A DNA stretch of 64,000 nucleotides from Bacilli bacterium (GCA_022009835.1 CP091726.1:1054001-1118000), one strand, 5' to 3'; shown: positions 19,570 to 31,452, counted from the stretch's first letter. The notes: generated by a model from the sequence alone, not told the origin. Numbers and translations: made by a program.

Positions 19570-20714
19570 TTAAGAAAATATCAACCTTTTTAGTGATTTT
19601 TTTAAGTAAAAGTTACTAGTTTTAGTATATTTAAAGATGCTTTTTTTCAAAGCATTTCTTTGTTTTATATATAATAAATATTCTTTATCTAATAATCCCA
19701 TTTCTAATTTTAACGATAAGATTCTTCTTACTGAAGTATTTATTCTATTAATACTTATCTTACCATCATTTACTGCATTATATATAGCATTAAAAGATAT
19801 TCTAATATCATTAGGCATTAATATACAATCATTACCAGCCTTTATACATCTATAAGATATTTCATAGTCTGTATAATACTTAGTAAGAGCTTTCATTTTT
19901 AAAGAATCAGTCATTACTATTCCATTATAACCAAGTTCTTTTTCTTAATAATTTATCTACTATCACTTCTGATGTACTAGCAGGATATTTATCTAATTTA
20001 GATAATAAGATATGACCTACCATTATACAAGATATTTTCTCTTTAATAGCAGCTATAAAAGGTATTAATTCTAAATTATATAATTCTTCTTTTGTTTTAT
20101 ATAACATTGGAAGATCTATATGAGAATTAACATTAGTAGAACCATGTCCAGGAAAATGTTTTACTACAGGAATTATTTTTACTTCCTTTAATCCCTTAGC
20201 AAAAGATAAAGCCTTTTCACTAACTTCATAAGGATCGCTTCCATATGTTCTATTCATCATTACTATATTTTTTATATTAGACCATATATCCATAACTGGG
20301 GCCATATTCATATTAACCCCTATACTAAATAATTCCATTCCTACTTCTTTTCCTAATAAATAAGCCTCTTCCTTATCATTAATTAAAGATGCCGCTGGTA
20401 TTTTTTCAAAACCAACATTACTCCCTAGTCTTTGAACACTACCCCCTTCTTGATCAATTCCAATAAACATATTATTTCCATTAATACTTTGAATATCTTT
20501 AATAAACTTCTTTGTATTATTAAAATCACTTATATTACTATTAAATAAAATAAAGCCTCCTGGTTTATATTCAGTAAGTAATTTTTTTCAAAATCATTAG
20601 TCATACCAATTATTTTTTTCATTAGTTTTTACGATAATCAATATATAATAATTGACCTATCTTTTCTTTCAAACTCATCTTACTTATCAAATAATCTATA
20701 AATAAATCATCCAT
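19570..20714 (-). CDS. nagZ: Glycoside hydrolase family 3 beta-N-acetylhexosaminidase (NagZ-like)
   Basis: GH3 features: GQLLYIDYR at the start, FIGIDQEGGSVQRL, VNMNMAPVMDI, NRTYGSDPYEVSEKA, and KHFPGHGSTNVNSHIDLP holding the Asp-His pair used by NagZ enzymes. The nucleophile region is in VMTDSLKMKAL. About 380 aa, no signal peptide, so probably cytoplasmic recycling of muropeptide sugars. Breaks near 20590, 20635 and 19945. Start 20714 follows GGGGGATA. Confidence 0.85.
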
Positions 20715-20749
20715 ATTATCCCCCTTAATAGAGAAAAAGATAGCAACTA

Positions 20750-22971
20750 TTAATCACTATCATCATTCTCTTTTTTAACTAGTACTTCTCTTGGTTTTGA
20801 ACCATTTTGTGGACCAATTATACCTCTTTCTTCAAGTAAATCAATTATTCTAGCAGCCCTATTATAACCTATACGATATTTTCTTTGAATAAGAGAGGCT
20901 GATATTTTACCAAATTCTATAGCAAAATCTACAATATCGTTATATAATGGATCATCATATTCTTCTTTAGATTCATAACCATCATCATATTTAGTATTAT
21001 CACCATTTTCACTACCACTCTTATCTTCAGTAAGTGAGTGATCATAGTTAGCCTTCTGCTGTGATATTGTATAATCTACTATCTTCTGAAGTTCTTCATC
21101 GCTTACAAAAGCACCTTGTATTCTAATTGGAACATTCTCACCCATTGGTTTAAATAACATATCACCTTTACCAAGTAATTTTTCTGCTCCAGTTTGATCT
21201 AATATTGTTCTAGAGTCAATTGAAGATGATACTGCAAATGATATTCTAGATGGAATATTAGCTTTAACAACACCCGTAATAACATCTGTAGAAGGTCTTT
21301 GGGTTGCTACAATTAAATGAATACCAGCAGCTCTAGCCATTTGGGTGATTCTCATAATTGAATCTTCTACATCTTTAGCGGCTACTAACATAAGGTCTGC
21401 TAACTCATCAATAATAAATACTATATATGGCATTTTTACATAATCGGTATTAGTTTCACACATTTTGTTATAAGAACTTATATTTTTACATTTAGTATCT
21501 TCAAATACCTGATATCTTCTTTCCATTTCAACAACAATATTCTTTAAAGCAATAGAAGCTTTCTTAGGATCAGTAACAACTGGTGTAAGTAAGTGTGGAA
21601 CACCATTATACATTGATAACTCTACCTTTTTAGGGTCAACCATTACTAATTTTACCTCATCTGGTCTAGCCCTCATAAGAATAGAAGCAATAACACAGTT
21701 AATACATACAGATTTACCACTACCAGTAGCACCCGCTATTAAAAGGTGTGGTGTAGCATTAATTTCTGCCCATTTAACAGTACCCATAATATCTTTACCT
21801 AAACCAACAGCTAAAATACTCTTTTCACTAGGAGCAGGTAATTTAGATAATATTTCTCTAAATGAAACAGCAGAATTAACTTTATTAGGAAGTTCTATAC
21901 CAATCGTACTCTTTCCTGGAATAGGAGCTTGTATTCTAACATCTTTAGCAGCTAAATTAAGAGCTATTTCTTTCTGAATAGAAAGAAGTTTATTAACTTT
22001 AGTACCAGCCTTTAATTCAAGTTCATACTGTGTAACAGAAGGACCTATATGACATTCTTTAATCTTACCAGGAATATCAAAATCTGCTAATACCTTCTCT
22101 AAAGTAATAATATTTTGTTTAACTGCCTCAACATTTTCCTTATCATTTCCAGCTTTAGCTACTTTAAGTAAACTAAGAGGTGGAAGTTTATAATTAAGAT
22201 TAATCTCTGGCTTTTCCAAAACCTCTTCATTACTACTAACCATTTCAGTAGCAGACTTAATAGGAATATCAGGTTCACTAATAACCTCTTTATCATTTAT
22301 CTTATCTATTTCTCTATTAGGAAGAATAATTCTTTCATCCTCTTCTTCTACTTTCTTCTCTTTCTTTTCATGTTTAACTTTAGGTACTTTAATCTTCTTA
22401 ATCAAATCAATAATACTAGTATTAAATAATAATATCATACCAATAACAATTAAAGTAATAATAACAATCTTAGTACCATCTCTAAATAAACTATAAAATA
22501 AATAAGTAAATAATGCTCCTACCATACCTCCACCACTATTGGAAATATAATAACTTAAACTATCTATCATTCCCTTATTTGAAGAGGCATCAAATGCTTT
22601 AAGTAAATTATCAAAAGTATCAGTAATAATTTTAGTACCTTCACTAGTATTTAAAGTAATATATTTAACATGTAATAATACCAAAAAAAGATATAACAAT
22701 AATATAAAAAAACCTATCCATCTTAAATTACTAAAATTAGGCATCTTTCTCTTAAGTATTAAATAACCACCTAATATTAATAACCCCATTAATAAAAAAA
22801 TATAAATATTACCAACTAAAAAAAGATAGCAAATGCTCTAATAAAAATTACCCGCAGGTCCATAAGCCCCTATCCCAATAATTGAAGCAAGTATAAGTAT
22901 TATTCCTATTACTTCATTACTATATTCAAATTTTTTCTTTTCTTCATCTTTTTTCTTCTTTTTTTAGCCAT
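20750..22971 (-). CDS. ftsK: DNA translocase FtsK/SpoIIIE
   Basis: Several N-terminal membrane helices (from about residue 18; IIGIILILASIIG then LLILGGYLIL) precede an acidic linker. The motor has Walker A GATGSGKSVCIN, Walker B-like FIIDELADLMLVA, MARAAGIHLIVATQRPS, and a C-terminal winged helix (SLIQRKYRIGYNRAARIID). The only break is near 22845. About 740 aa. It pumps chromosomal DNA through the closing septum; in a spore former the same family fills the forespore. The downstream sequence carries a twin-hairpin element. Confidence 0.93.
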
Positions 22972-23058
22972 CTTATCAATCCTCTACTCAAGTTAATTAT
23001 ACCATTTATAATTATAAATGTAAATGTTTTTATCTTTTATTTTTATTCTTTATTATTG

Positions 23059-23118
23059 CCATTAAAGTCTTTATATAATAGTCTTTAATGGTTATGAATA
23101 GCCTATAGTCTATTCATA
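23059..23118 (-). repeat. Twin-hairpin element, copy 3
   Basis: On the minus strand: ATGAATAGAC...GGCTATTCAT (23093-23118), then CCATTAAAGAC...GACTTTAATGG (23059-23091). Both retain GAC opposite GGC or GAC; the stem sequences are unlike those in the other copies. Confidence 0.6.
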
Positions 23119-23178
23119 AACTATTATAAGATATCATATTCAGGGGTGTAAACTTTCTAACCTATATTTCTCACTATT

Positions 23179-23243
23179 AAAAAAAGAAGATATTTTTTTA
23201 TAAAAGATAAAAAGGAAAACTATTTAGCATAGTCTTCTTTTTG
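23179..23243 (-). terminator. Probable terminator of the rnf operon
   Basis: AAGAAGA at the 5' side and TATCTTCTTTTTTT at the 3' side of a loose stem directly after the rnfDG stop at 23250. Confidence 0.4.
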
Positions 23244-23249
23244 TTTTTT

Positions 23250-24640
23250 TCAACTATTTCTTTTTAAATATTTACTAGTATAAGTACAACCACTAATAGT
23301 ATCTAAATTATCTAGATTATTCTGATTACTGATAATTTTTATTCAAATAATTGTTATCATATATCATATTAGTATAAGTCTCATGACTACTTATAACCTC
23401 TATATTAGAAATATTATTATTAGTAAATATAATTCTTAATTTAATACTACCATTACCAGCATAACCTTTACCTTTTACCTCATAAGTAGTAGTACTACCC
23501 TCTTTAACTTTAGATAAAATCTCATAAGTATCATCTAATGGCTTAGTAATAATATTCTTACCTATTACAAAAGAAAATAAAATACATAACAAAATAATAC
23601 TAAATAATATAATATTACTAATATTATCTTTACCATATAATTTAATACTTAACTTATTAATAAAGACCGTGATAATATTAACAATAAGAATAGATATAAG
23701 AACACCTTCTGGTAATGGTGTTAAATACCTAATACCCATTGTAATAATACCCATAAGAATACCACTTATTATTTGACCTCTTCTCGTAATAGGAGTACTT
23801 ACAGGATCAGTAGCCATAAATACCGCTCCAAAAAGAAGACCACCACTTAATACATTGAATAAAATAAACCATAAACCAATACCTTTAGTTAAACAAATAA
23901 TTAAACTAATAACCACTACTGTACCAACATAACTAGAAGAAATACGCCATTTAATTATTTTTCTTATAAGTTAAATATATAAAAGATATAATACACAAAA
24001 TACTACAAGTCTCTCCTATTGCACCTGGAATATTTCCAAATAAAAAATTAAATAAATTACCAAAAGGTTTAACTAAATTATCATAAGTAATAAAGTATCC
24101 ACTCGCAGTCATATTACTAAGTGGTGTTGCACTACTTATCGTATCTACCTCATAAGGGTTAAGATATCCTCCTACTAAAGAAGAAAATATAACAGTAATA
24201 AATAAACTACCAGTTAAAGCAGGATTAAGAATATTCTTACCAAGTCCACCCATCAATATCTTAGATAAACTAGCAATAATACTACCTACTATTACTAACC
24301 AAATAGGAGTATTAATAGATATTATTAAAGATAAAAATACACCTGGTATAATAGCATAACTCTCAGTAAATAAACTATAAAAAAATCTCTTTTTATCTTT
24401 CTTTAAATAATAATAAATATACTCAGTAATCATTCCAAATAAAGAAGCAACAACTACAAATATTAAAGGTTTAAATACCAAATATAAATTACCATATCCC
24501 TTAATAATAGGATATATCCCATTCTTAAAAGTAGAATATATAATAAATGGAATTAAAGTAATCAATATCGTATACATCATATTAGAAGTGCTATTATTAC
24601 TCTTAAGAAAGTTACCCTTTCTTACCTTAAACTCTTTCAT
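23250..24640 (-). CDS. RnfD-RnfG fusion of an Rnf-type electron-transfer complex
   Basis: The N-terminal about 300 aa are RnfD/NqrB-like: many membrane helices, GLGKNILNPALTGSLFI, SSATPLSNM (flavin-site region) and FGAVFMATDPVSTPI. In one continuous frame this runs into another membrane helix and a periplasmic-type FMN-binding domain (VKGKGYAGNGSIKLRIIF) ending DTISGCTYTS, the SGATxTS-like site that receives covalent FMN. Normally RnfD and RnfG are separate. One A4-to-A5 break lies near 23955, outside the fusion joint; another near 23325. It moves electrons across the membrane with RnfC. Confidence 0.75.
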
Positions 24641-25902
24641 TTATTATTCACCTTCTCTTTAGCAATATTAACAAACTCTCTAACCTCTATTTTAGATGGA
24701 CAAATATAACTACATAAACCACAACCAATACACTTATTACATTTTAATTTATTTAAATTATCAATATTATCTATATTTTTCCATAATAAGAACAGGCATT
24801 ATATTCACAGGACATACCATCGTACATTTACCACATTTAATACAAGGAAGATTCTTTTCAAAATTATCATCAATTACTAATATTGAAGTAACATCCTTAG
24901 TAATAACAACATCATCACAAGGCATACTCTTCCCCATCATAGGACCTCCTACTACAAAAAGAGGTTTCTTAATATTTTTTTATATTCATCAATTTCATTA
25001 ATTATATCACTAGCAAGAGAACCAATTTTAACTTTAACATTCTTTCTTTTCTTAATACCAGTACCAGTAATTGTAATAACTCTCTCAGTAAGAGGCCTAT
25101 TATATTTAAACATTTCATATATAGCATATATTGTTGATACATTATTAACAATAATACCCTTATCACTAGGATATCTATCATACTCAATACCAAGAGTATT
25201 CCTAATTACTAACCTCTCCCATCCATTAGGAAAAGCATTCTCTACTAAACTTAAACTAATATTAGGATAAGTCTTAATATACTTATTAAACATCCTAATA
25301 GACTTAACATCATTATTAGAAATAGCAATAATAGCCCTAGGTATTTTCATAATATCAAGAATATTATCAATAGCCTCTAATATATTATCAGCATAATTTG
25401 CTACTACTACTTTATCACATGATACAAAGGGTTCACACTCTACAGCATTTACTACTAAACATTTAATATTATCAATACTATACTTTAAAAAAGTAGGATA
25501 ATCAGCACCACCAAGACCAGATATACCATTTTTCTCTTAAATCATCAACAAACATCTCTTTTGTATATTTAGATATATCTTTCTTCTTTAACTTACTCTT
25601 CTCATATTTTTCTTTAAAATCATTTTCTATTACTACACATTTAATCTTCTTACCATTACTAATAATTTTATTACTACCACATACAGCATAACCAGATACC
25701 GAACTATGTATAGGAAAATCATAAGACTTATTAATAGCTACTACTTGACCTTTATATACATAGTCACCTTCTTTAACAAGATACTTATATGTATTTCCAT
25801 ATCTATTTTTCTAATGGAATATATACTAATTCTGGTTTTAAATGTAGTATCTATATTATAATCTATTTTATAACTACTATTAATCTTTAATGGCTTATTC
25901 AT
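24637..25902 (-). CDS. rnfC: RnfC-like NADH-binding iron-sulfur subunit (frameshifted)
   Basis: The N-terminal barrel-sandwich region (YVYKGQVVAINKSYDFPIHS) precedes a Rossmann/SLBB part (GLGGADYPTF, NAVECEPFVSCD, TLGIEYDRYPSDKG, VITITGTGI). Two 4Fe-4S motifs end the chain: CIKCGKCTMVCP and CNKCIGCGLCSYICP. It overlaps rnfDG by 4 bp. Breaks near 25810, 25535, 24980 and 24780. It would oxidise NADH or ferredoxin on the inner face. No RnfA, RnfB or RnfE is in this operon. Confidence 0.8.
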
Positions 25903-26113
25903 ATCTATTTCTCCTCTATGATAATAATACCATAAAATAACAAAAATAAATAATATTTTTCATATTATTTATCTTAATATACTATCCAACGATCTTATAA
26001 CCGAACACTTTTTTTATTTATATAATATTTAATATTGTATTTTTAAAGTGTTATAAAAAAAGAGTAATCTAAAGGTAAATATTACCTTAAATTATTCTAG
26101 TTTCAATTATTAT

Positions 26114-26655
26114 TTACATATGTTTTTCTTGTATTTGTTCAACACCTTTTTTTGATGTTTCAACAATATCTAATTCAACATATACTGTTCCTGATGAAGA
26201 ATTACCATGATATTTATTAAATAATGAAGAAATTAAATAAGAATTTAGTTGCTCAAAATTATTTATTAATCCCTTTCCTTTCAAATGATAGGTAAATTCA
26301 TAATATTTATATGTTTCTAAATTATCTATAGATGATGGAATAGCAACAACAAATGGAACATAGCCTTGATAATCATCTACAACAATATAAGATAACCCAT
26401 CTGATGCCAAAGGATAATCTATACTATCTATCACTCTATATGTTCGTGTAAAACTACAATCATATTCTCGTGATTCTTCATTTTGCTTATTCTCTAATTG
26501 TTTTTCTAATGTACTAACTTTTTCTTTGTACGAATCAACATCTTCTTTTATATGAAGAAATTTCTGTTTTTTTGTAAGATTACAAACACTACACATATAA
26601 TTATAACTACTAATAAAACTATTATAGTTATAATTCCTATTTTTTTATTTTTCAT
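26114..26655 (-). CDS. Membrane-anchored protein with coiled coil, unknown
   Basis: MKNKK, a hydrophobic helix of about 20 residues, then a coiled coil (KEKVSTLEKQLENKQNEE) and a globular ectodomain of about 110 aa (DYPLASDGLSYIVVDDYQG, VYVELDIVETSKK). One break near 26575. Ribosome site AAGGAATATT. No family recognised. It stands alone between the rnf operon and a surface-protein gene. Confidence 0.55.
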
Positions 26656-26825
26656 AATAATATTCCTTTCTTAACCATTATAAACTTATATAAATAATCT
26701 TACAATCCTCCTCTCAAATTTATATAGTTTATCTTATTACACTCTACTCTTAAATATATTATAGCATAATTTTTTTATTTTTTTACTACATTTAATTAAA
26801 ATAATTTTTTTAATAAGTATTATTC

Positions 26826-26862
26826 AAAAAAAAATAAGTTAAAAACATGAACTTATTTTTTT
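26826..26862. terminator. Bidirectional terminator-like hairpin
   Basis: AAAAAATAAGTT/AACTTATTTTTTTT stem in the gap downstream of the surface-protein gene. Confidence 0.45.
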
Positions 26863-26911
26863 TGTATATTATATTCATAGTGAAATACTCTCTAATTTTT
26901 ATTTTACTAAT

Positions 26912-26940
26912 TAAAAGAAGATATTTTTAGTATCTTCTTA
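26912..26940 (-). terminator. Terminator of surface-protein gene
   Basis: AAGAAGATA/TATCTTCTT stem with T run, overlapping the stop at 26938. Confidence 0.6.
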
Positions 26941-28472
26941 AATAAATAATTTAAATGGATTTGAGAAGGAACCATTAGTATTAATATCAATTTTAAGATT
27001 GGATATCAAATAAATTGTAGGTACTACTTCATAACTTGGATAAGTGCCTTTATCAGTATTTGATTTACCACCAGAATCAACATAATCAGAATAATAAGAA
27101 TAATTAGGATTTGCAGTTAATGTCCATCCTGCATTAGAACCATTGTTTGTAATAATATTTTTCATCCAATTATTTAGAGTACATGAAGAATTAAAATAAC
27201 TGCTTACATAACCTCCGCATTTTCTTAAATCAACAGCATAGCCATAGTCACTTAAATACGGAAGTGTTACTTTACCAATCCAATTTATAGGTCTTCCTGA
27301 ATATACTGTCGTTCCTCTTTCGTTTTGATAAATTTGTGATACATATAACAAAGCAGAAGGACTATTACCAATATTCCAATCATTTTCAATAATCAAACTT
27401 TTTGTTATGTCATTTTTCAGTCCAATACTTGTAAAATCACATGCTGTGGTGGCATTATTTTGTCCTGAAAAGCAAGTTCCACTTTTGGTGTTCCAATATA
27501 AGCTTTGTCCATTTCCATTATCGTTACTATCAACCGCATAATAATCACTAGGGTTTAATAATTTCATTAGTCTGGCTGTGGTCCAATCGTTTTTACCATT
27601 ATTATTTTCTGCTCCTGTTGAAGTATTCTTATTATCCCATGAATATGCACCAATACTTTCGTTTCGCATTATTTTTACCTTACCATCAAATACTCCAATT
27701 ATTCGCCAAATCTCACAAGTATCACTTGTTTGATTGTTATAATCAATGCAATTAAAGTATATGTAATTATTAGGATCTGCTCCATAATATCTAATATTAC
27801 CATCATTCAATCCTACTGAAGAACTTCCCAATCGATCATTCATTAAGTTTATTGATCTTGCATAGTTATACGTAATACCATCGCTTATTGAACTTGCCGT
27901 TTTTGTAGCATTAGTATACATATCAGTTATATATTGTGCCAAAAGAGGTGTTTCCTCTACCTTTATAGTACCAGACAAAGACTTACCTATTATTTTTAAG
28001 ATCATTTTTCTTCATTACCATCAATATATAGATAAAAGATATAATCACTACTACCCTTAAACAATTTTTCCTTTATATAAAGTGTTAATACTTTCTATGC
28101 TACTAAAGTCTCCTTCAGTTATAATAGTATTATTTGATACTAGTTTATATTTTAATGATTTATTCTTTAATTCATTATCTATACTAGTAATATTTAATAA
28201 TATTCTATAACTAAAACTAGTAGTACTTTTTATTAGTTATAATAAAACTAGTTTTTTTCTCCATCAGTATAATTAAATACTGGTGCTAATTTATTAGTAC
28301 TTATATCATTACCATTTTTAAATATTACATCAGATGATGCTCCAATTGACATAGTTAAATTAGTATTACTAGTACTACTCCAAGTAAACCAAGCATAAGT
28401 ACCTGCTGTTCCTACTAAAGTTATTAGTAGTATTAATATTCCAATTATCATAAACTTCTTTTCTTTTTCCAT
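26938..28472 (-). CDS. Secreted surface protein with FGE/lectin-like C-terminus (frameshifted)
   Basis: The start after GGAGGTAAGTT gives a TasA-like signal (GTAGTYAWFTWSSTSNTN). The C-terminal 350 aa match the gene at 10883-12460: NYIYFNCIDYNNQTSDTCE, IWRIIGVFDGKVKIMRN, GAYSWDN, NNWMKNIITNNGSNAGWTL. Unlike that gene, the last 50 codons are AT-rich and the GVAPVLSL segment is replaced by EVVPTIYLIS, so it is not an evident retroelement target. Breaks near 28245, 28065 and 28005. It sits behind a small-peptide gene and hairpin, like the gene at 4971. Confidence 0.7.
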
Positions 28473-28490
28473 ATAACTTACCTCCACATA

Positions 28491-28542
28491 AAAAAGACTA
28501 TGAAAAATCACTAATATTTCTATTAGTTATTTCATAGTCTTT
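28491..28542 (-). terminator. Leader terminator before surface-protein gene
   Basis: AAGACTATGAAA/TTTTCATAGTCTT stem followed by T6, then the GGAGGT ribosome site of the surface gene. Near-duplicate of the hairpin at 6351-6405. Confidence 0.65.
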
Positions 28543-28569
28543 ATATATTTTATTTATATTTCTTTTTAT

Positions 28570-28627
28570 TTATGATAAGATAAACAACCCCCCATTTTTA
28601 TAATTTTTGAGTTCACTTTTTTTTCAT
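28570..28627 (-). CDS. Leader peptide, second copy
   Basis: ATG 28627 after AAAGGAGG, with the same GCCCTAACC spacer type as the copy at 6522. An eight-A run after the ATG is one base too long; corrected, the peptide is about 18 aa ending NYKNGGLFILS. The 3' half of the frame and its downstream sequence are almost identical in DNA to the first copy, while the 5' half diverges. Confidence 0.45.
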
Positions 28628-28747
28628 GGTTAGGGCCTCCTTTTTCCTTTACCTTACATATAAATAATAACATAAAATAATTATATTTACAATACAAAAA
28701 GAAAAAAATAAACATAAATTAATATGTTTATCTTACTTTTGCTCTAA

Positions 28748-28824
28748 TGGTCGGGAAGACAGGATTTGAACCTGCGACCTCTACGTCCCAAGCGTAGCGC
28801 TCTACCAAGCTAAGCTACTTCCCG
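28748..28824 (-). tRNA. tRNA-Pro (anticodon UGG)
   Basis: A complete cloverleaf: acceptor CGGGAAG/CTTCCCG, anticodon loop CTTGGGA, T loop TTCAAAT, encoded CCA. Confidence 0.92.
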
Positions 28825-28830
28825 AAAAAA

Positions 28831-28907
28831 TGGTGGAGAATGAGGGACTCGAACCCTTGACCCTCTGCGTGCAAGGCAGATGCTCTAGCCAACTGAGCTA
28901 ATTCCCC
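28831..28907 (-). tRNA. tRNA-Ala (anticodon UGC)
   Basis: Acceptor GGGGAAT paired with ATTCTCC, anticodon loop CTTGCAC, G3-U70 type pair region, T loop TTCGAGT, encoded CCA. It lies 6 bp from tRNA-Pro, probably one transcript. Confidence 0.92.
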
Positions 28908-28967
28908 ACGGACAATATAAATTATATCAATAATTTATATTGTTGTCAATACTTTTTTTAAATAAGT

Positions 28968-29258
28968 TTATTTAGTTTCATATACACTAACTTGTTTTCT
29001 ATCTTTACCAAGTCTAGAATACTTAACATATCCTGACATTTTAGCAAATAAAGTATCATCAGTACCTCTACCTACATTATCACCAGGATGAATTTTTGTA
29101 CCTCTTTGACGATAAATGATAGAACCTGCAGTTACATATTCACCATCAGAAGCTTTTGCTCCAAGTCTTCTACCAGCAGAATCTCTTCCATTACTAGTAG
29201 ATGATTGACCTTTTTTATGGGCAAATAATTGTATATTAAATGTTATTAATCTATTCAT
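28968..29258 (-). CDS. rpmA: 50S ribosomal protein L27
   Basis: 96 aa. The N-terminal extension ITFNIQLFAHKKGQSS contains the FxxxLFAHKKG site that Bacillota cleave with the Prp protease, encoded just upstream. Conserved core: GRRLGAKASDGEYV, IIYRQRGTKIHPG and GRGTDDTLFA. Its ATG overlaps the prp stop. Intact frame. Confidence 0.95.
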   Translation of the reverse strand: MNRLITFNIQLFAHKKGQSSTSNGRDSAGRRLGAKASDGEYVTAGSIIYRQRGTKIHPGDNVGRGTDDTLFAKMSGYVKYSRLGKDRKQVSVYETK

Positions 29259-29566
29259 TATTTTCCTCCTTAATTTGTATGTTCTTTGGATATACTTTTT
29301 CTAATTCATATAAATTAGATACCATTACAGTAATAATCTTATTAGTTACCTCATCATCTTTAAGTATCGTAATGTCTAATCCTTTATCATCATTATAAAT
29401 AATTGATTGATTATCTATAGCTAAACAAGAATTAATTGAAGTAATTACCATACTACTTACTGAAGCACATACAATATCCTTACCATAATCATCATAATTA
29501 GCATGTCCTGTAATAATAATTCTTTTTATAATAATTATTATTCTTAGTAAGTTTTACTTTTATCAT
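29251..29566 (-). CDS. prp: Ribosomal-processing cysteine protease Prp (frameshifted)
   Basis: Corrected for an extra A in the run at 29525-29529, the frame reads KRIIITGHANYDDYGKDIVC, then ASVSSM. It holds the catalytic His in GHA and the Cys in DIVCASVS. About 103 aa. Position between rplU and rpmA is diagnostic. It removes the L27 N-terminal extension during ribosome maturation. Confidence 0.88.
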
Positions 29567-29580
29567 AAAAACCACCTTAT

Positions 29581-29878
29581 TTAATTTTTTCTTAATCTCT
29601 ACTTTAGTATATGGTTGTCTATGACCTTTTTTAATTCTAGTAGATCTCTTATTAGGTTTATATCTAAAAAAACAGTTATTTTCTTTTTGTTTACCTTGTT
29701 TTACAATAACACCTTCTACTTTAGAAGCAACATAAGGATTACCTACTACACCATTTGCCATAAGAACTTTATCAAAAACAACTTTATCTCCTTCAGCACC
29801 ATCTAGTTTTTCAACATAGATAACTGAACCTTCAGATACATAATATTGTTTTCCACCAGTTTCTATAATTGCTTTCAT
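29581..29878 (-). CDS. rplU: 50S ribosomal protein L21 (frameshifted)
   Basis: MKAIIETGGKQYYVSEGS and KVLMANGVVGNPYV are L21 N-terminal hallmarks, and GHRQPYTKVEIKK closes the protein. The middle KITVFRYKPNKRST is recovered only if an A run and a T run near 29670-29690 are shortened. A third extra A near 29588 hides the stop and makes the raw frame run on into prp. About 98 aa. First gene of the rplU-prp-rpmA operon. Confidence 0.93.
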
Positions 29879-29884
29879 CTCATT

Positions 29885-29990
29885 ACCTCCTTTATATATT
29901 TTTAAGACACACTCTTAAGGTGTCATTACTGAACTTATACCTTTTTCGATGTGGTTGAGAATAATCAACTTGGCGTCTTCAAAAACAATT
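29885..29990 (-). promoter_or_regulatory. L21 leader RNA
   Basis: Between a T-rich gap and rplU, the minus strand has GAAGACGCCAAGTTG, a GATTATTCTCAAC hairpin segment and GACACC/GGTGTC-like arms, consistent with the L21 leader that lets free L21 repress its operon. Identified by position and general form only. Confidence 0.5.
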
Positions 29991-30076
29991 TAATTCTATC
30001 ATAAATATATATTAAAGTCAAATAAATTAAGGCTTTTTTTCAAAAAAACTTTTTTTATATACTCCTTTTTCTTCAA

Positions 30077-30810
30077 TTAAATTATTATTAATATTAAATA
30101 TATGATGTTTATTTTTTTATACATTTTTATTTTTTTATTATTTATTATTTTATTATTTTTATAATTAAAATTATATAAATATCTTTCTAACATAAATCTA
30201 TTATAAATATATTTTATATTATAAGAAAATCTATACATATTTTTAAGAAGTATCCCAATAATAATTAATATACTATAATTATTTTTCATAACTATTACTA
30301 ATAACAAATACTATAATAGTAATAAAAAGATATAACTATAGTAATATAATTAGCAAGATTAAAAACCAATATACTTAGATAACAATAAATTAAATATTTT
30401 AGAACCATCTAAAGGATATATTGGAAGTAAATTAAATATAACCATACTATTATGATATAAAAAAATAAATTATAAATATATTCTCTAATAATATCATTAC
30501 TATATAAAAAAAGATTATACCAAAATAAATATACTGCATAATTATACCAGATATAGCCACTAATAAATCATTTTTCTATTTTTAGTATTAATCTTAGTAT
30601 TAAGTTTAGTAAATCCCCCATAAGGATATATTATTACTTTATCTATCTTATAAGATAATAAAAGAGCCATAATAATATGTCCAAACTCATGAATAATAAT
30701 AAGAGAAGTAAAAAAATAATTAAATTAACAAAATGACCAGTAATAACAAGTCCAAAAGCAACAATAATAAAAGTATAATGAAACTCTACTTTATTTAATA
30801 TATTTTTCAT
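30077..30810 (-). CDS. spoIVFB: SpoIVFB-like M50 site-2 protease (frameshifted)
   Basis: The zinc-binding HExxH is in LLIIIHEFGHIIMA on a hydrophobic helix, and the second metal site is NLLPIYPLDGSKIFN. Several other membrane helices and a lysine/Asn-rich tail follow. It overlaps the SpoIVFA-like gene and precedes rplU, the Bacillus order. In spore formers it cleaves pro-sigma-K in the outer forespore membrane. Multiple breaks between 30370 and 30720. Confidence 0.82.
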
Positions 30811-31409
30811 AATTCAAATATTTATCACCTTTACTAAATACTAAATATAAATATTTATTAACTTCACCAACTAAACTACCCTTTTCTACATAATCATATA
30901 ATTTTAAAGAACTACTCTCTATATTACCATACCAATTATATATACCATCTAAATCCTCTATTATTATTGTTTTACCATATCCATCTTTTTCACCAATAAA
31001 AACTACCATACCCTCACTTAAAGAAGGTACTAAATAATTATCATCTACCTCAAGTTTAACACCATCTAAATATAAAGAACTATTATTATATTTTAAACTC
31101 TCATTAAATACCTTTTCTGTATTAATTTCTTTTTTAATTGGCAATATTCCCCCTAAATATTTATTATATATCTTCTTTATTTTAGTAAAAGAAATATCTT
31201 CACTATATAAATATTTAACAATTTTATCTTTTACCATATCATTTTCTTTACAAACAATAGCTAAAGAAAAAAATACAATTAAAAAGAATAAATAACTTTA
31301 TAAAAAAAGTGTTTTTAACATGACTACTATTACTACATTTCTTATCATTACTTTTTTTATTCTTATTAATAATACTCATATACTTCTTCTTATCTATTTC
31401 ATTCATCAT
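30791..31409 (-). CDS. spoIVFA: SpoIVFA-like regulator, degenerate M23 domain (frameshifted)
   Basis: A basic N-terminus (MNEIDKKKYMS), one membrane helix, then an LytM-like domain: LVPSLSEGMVVFIGEKDGYG, KTIIIEDLDGIYNWYGNI, YDYVEKGSLVGEV. This is the arrangement of SpoIVFA, which holds and regulates SpoIVFB. The metal-binding His residues of true M23 peptidases are missing. Its last codons overlap spoIVFB. Breaks near 31305 and 31280. Confidence 0.75.
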
Positions 31410-31452
31410 TATCACCAATAAAGTATATGCTAGCCAAAAGAAAAAAGAAGTA

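Noticed and set aside
26938..28472. Second DGR target in the paralogous surface protein
   Set aside because: Its C-terminal codons are AT-rich, lack the SSG/PVLSL frame and have no inverted repeat after the stop.
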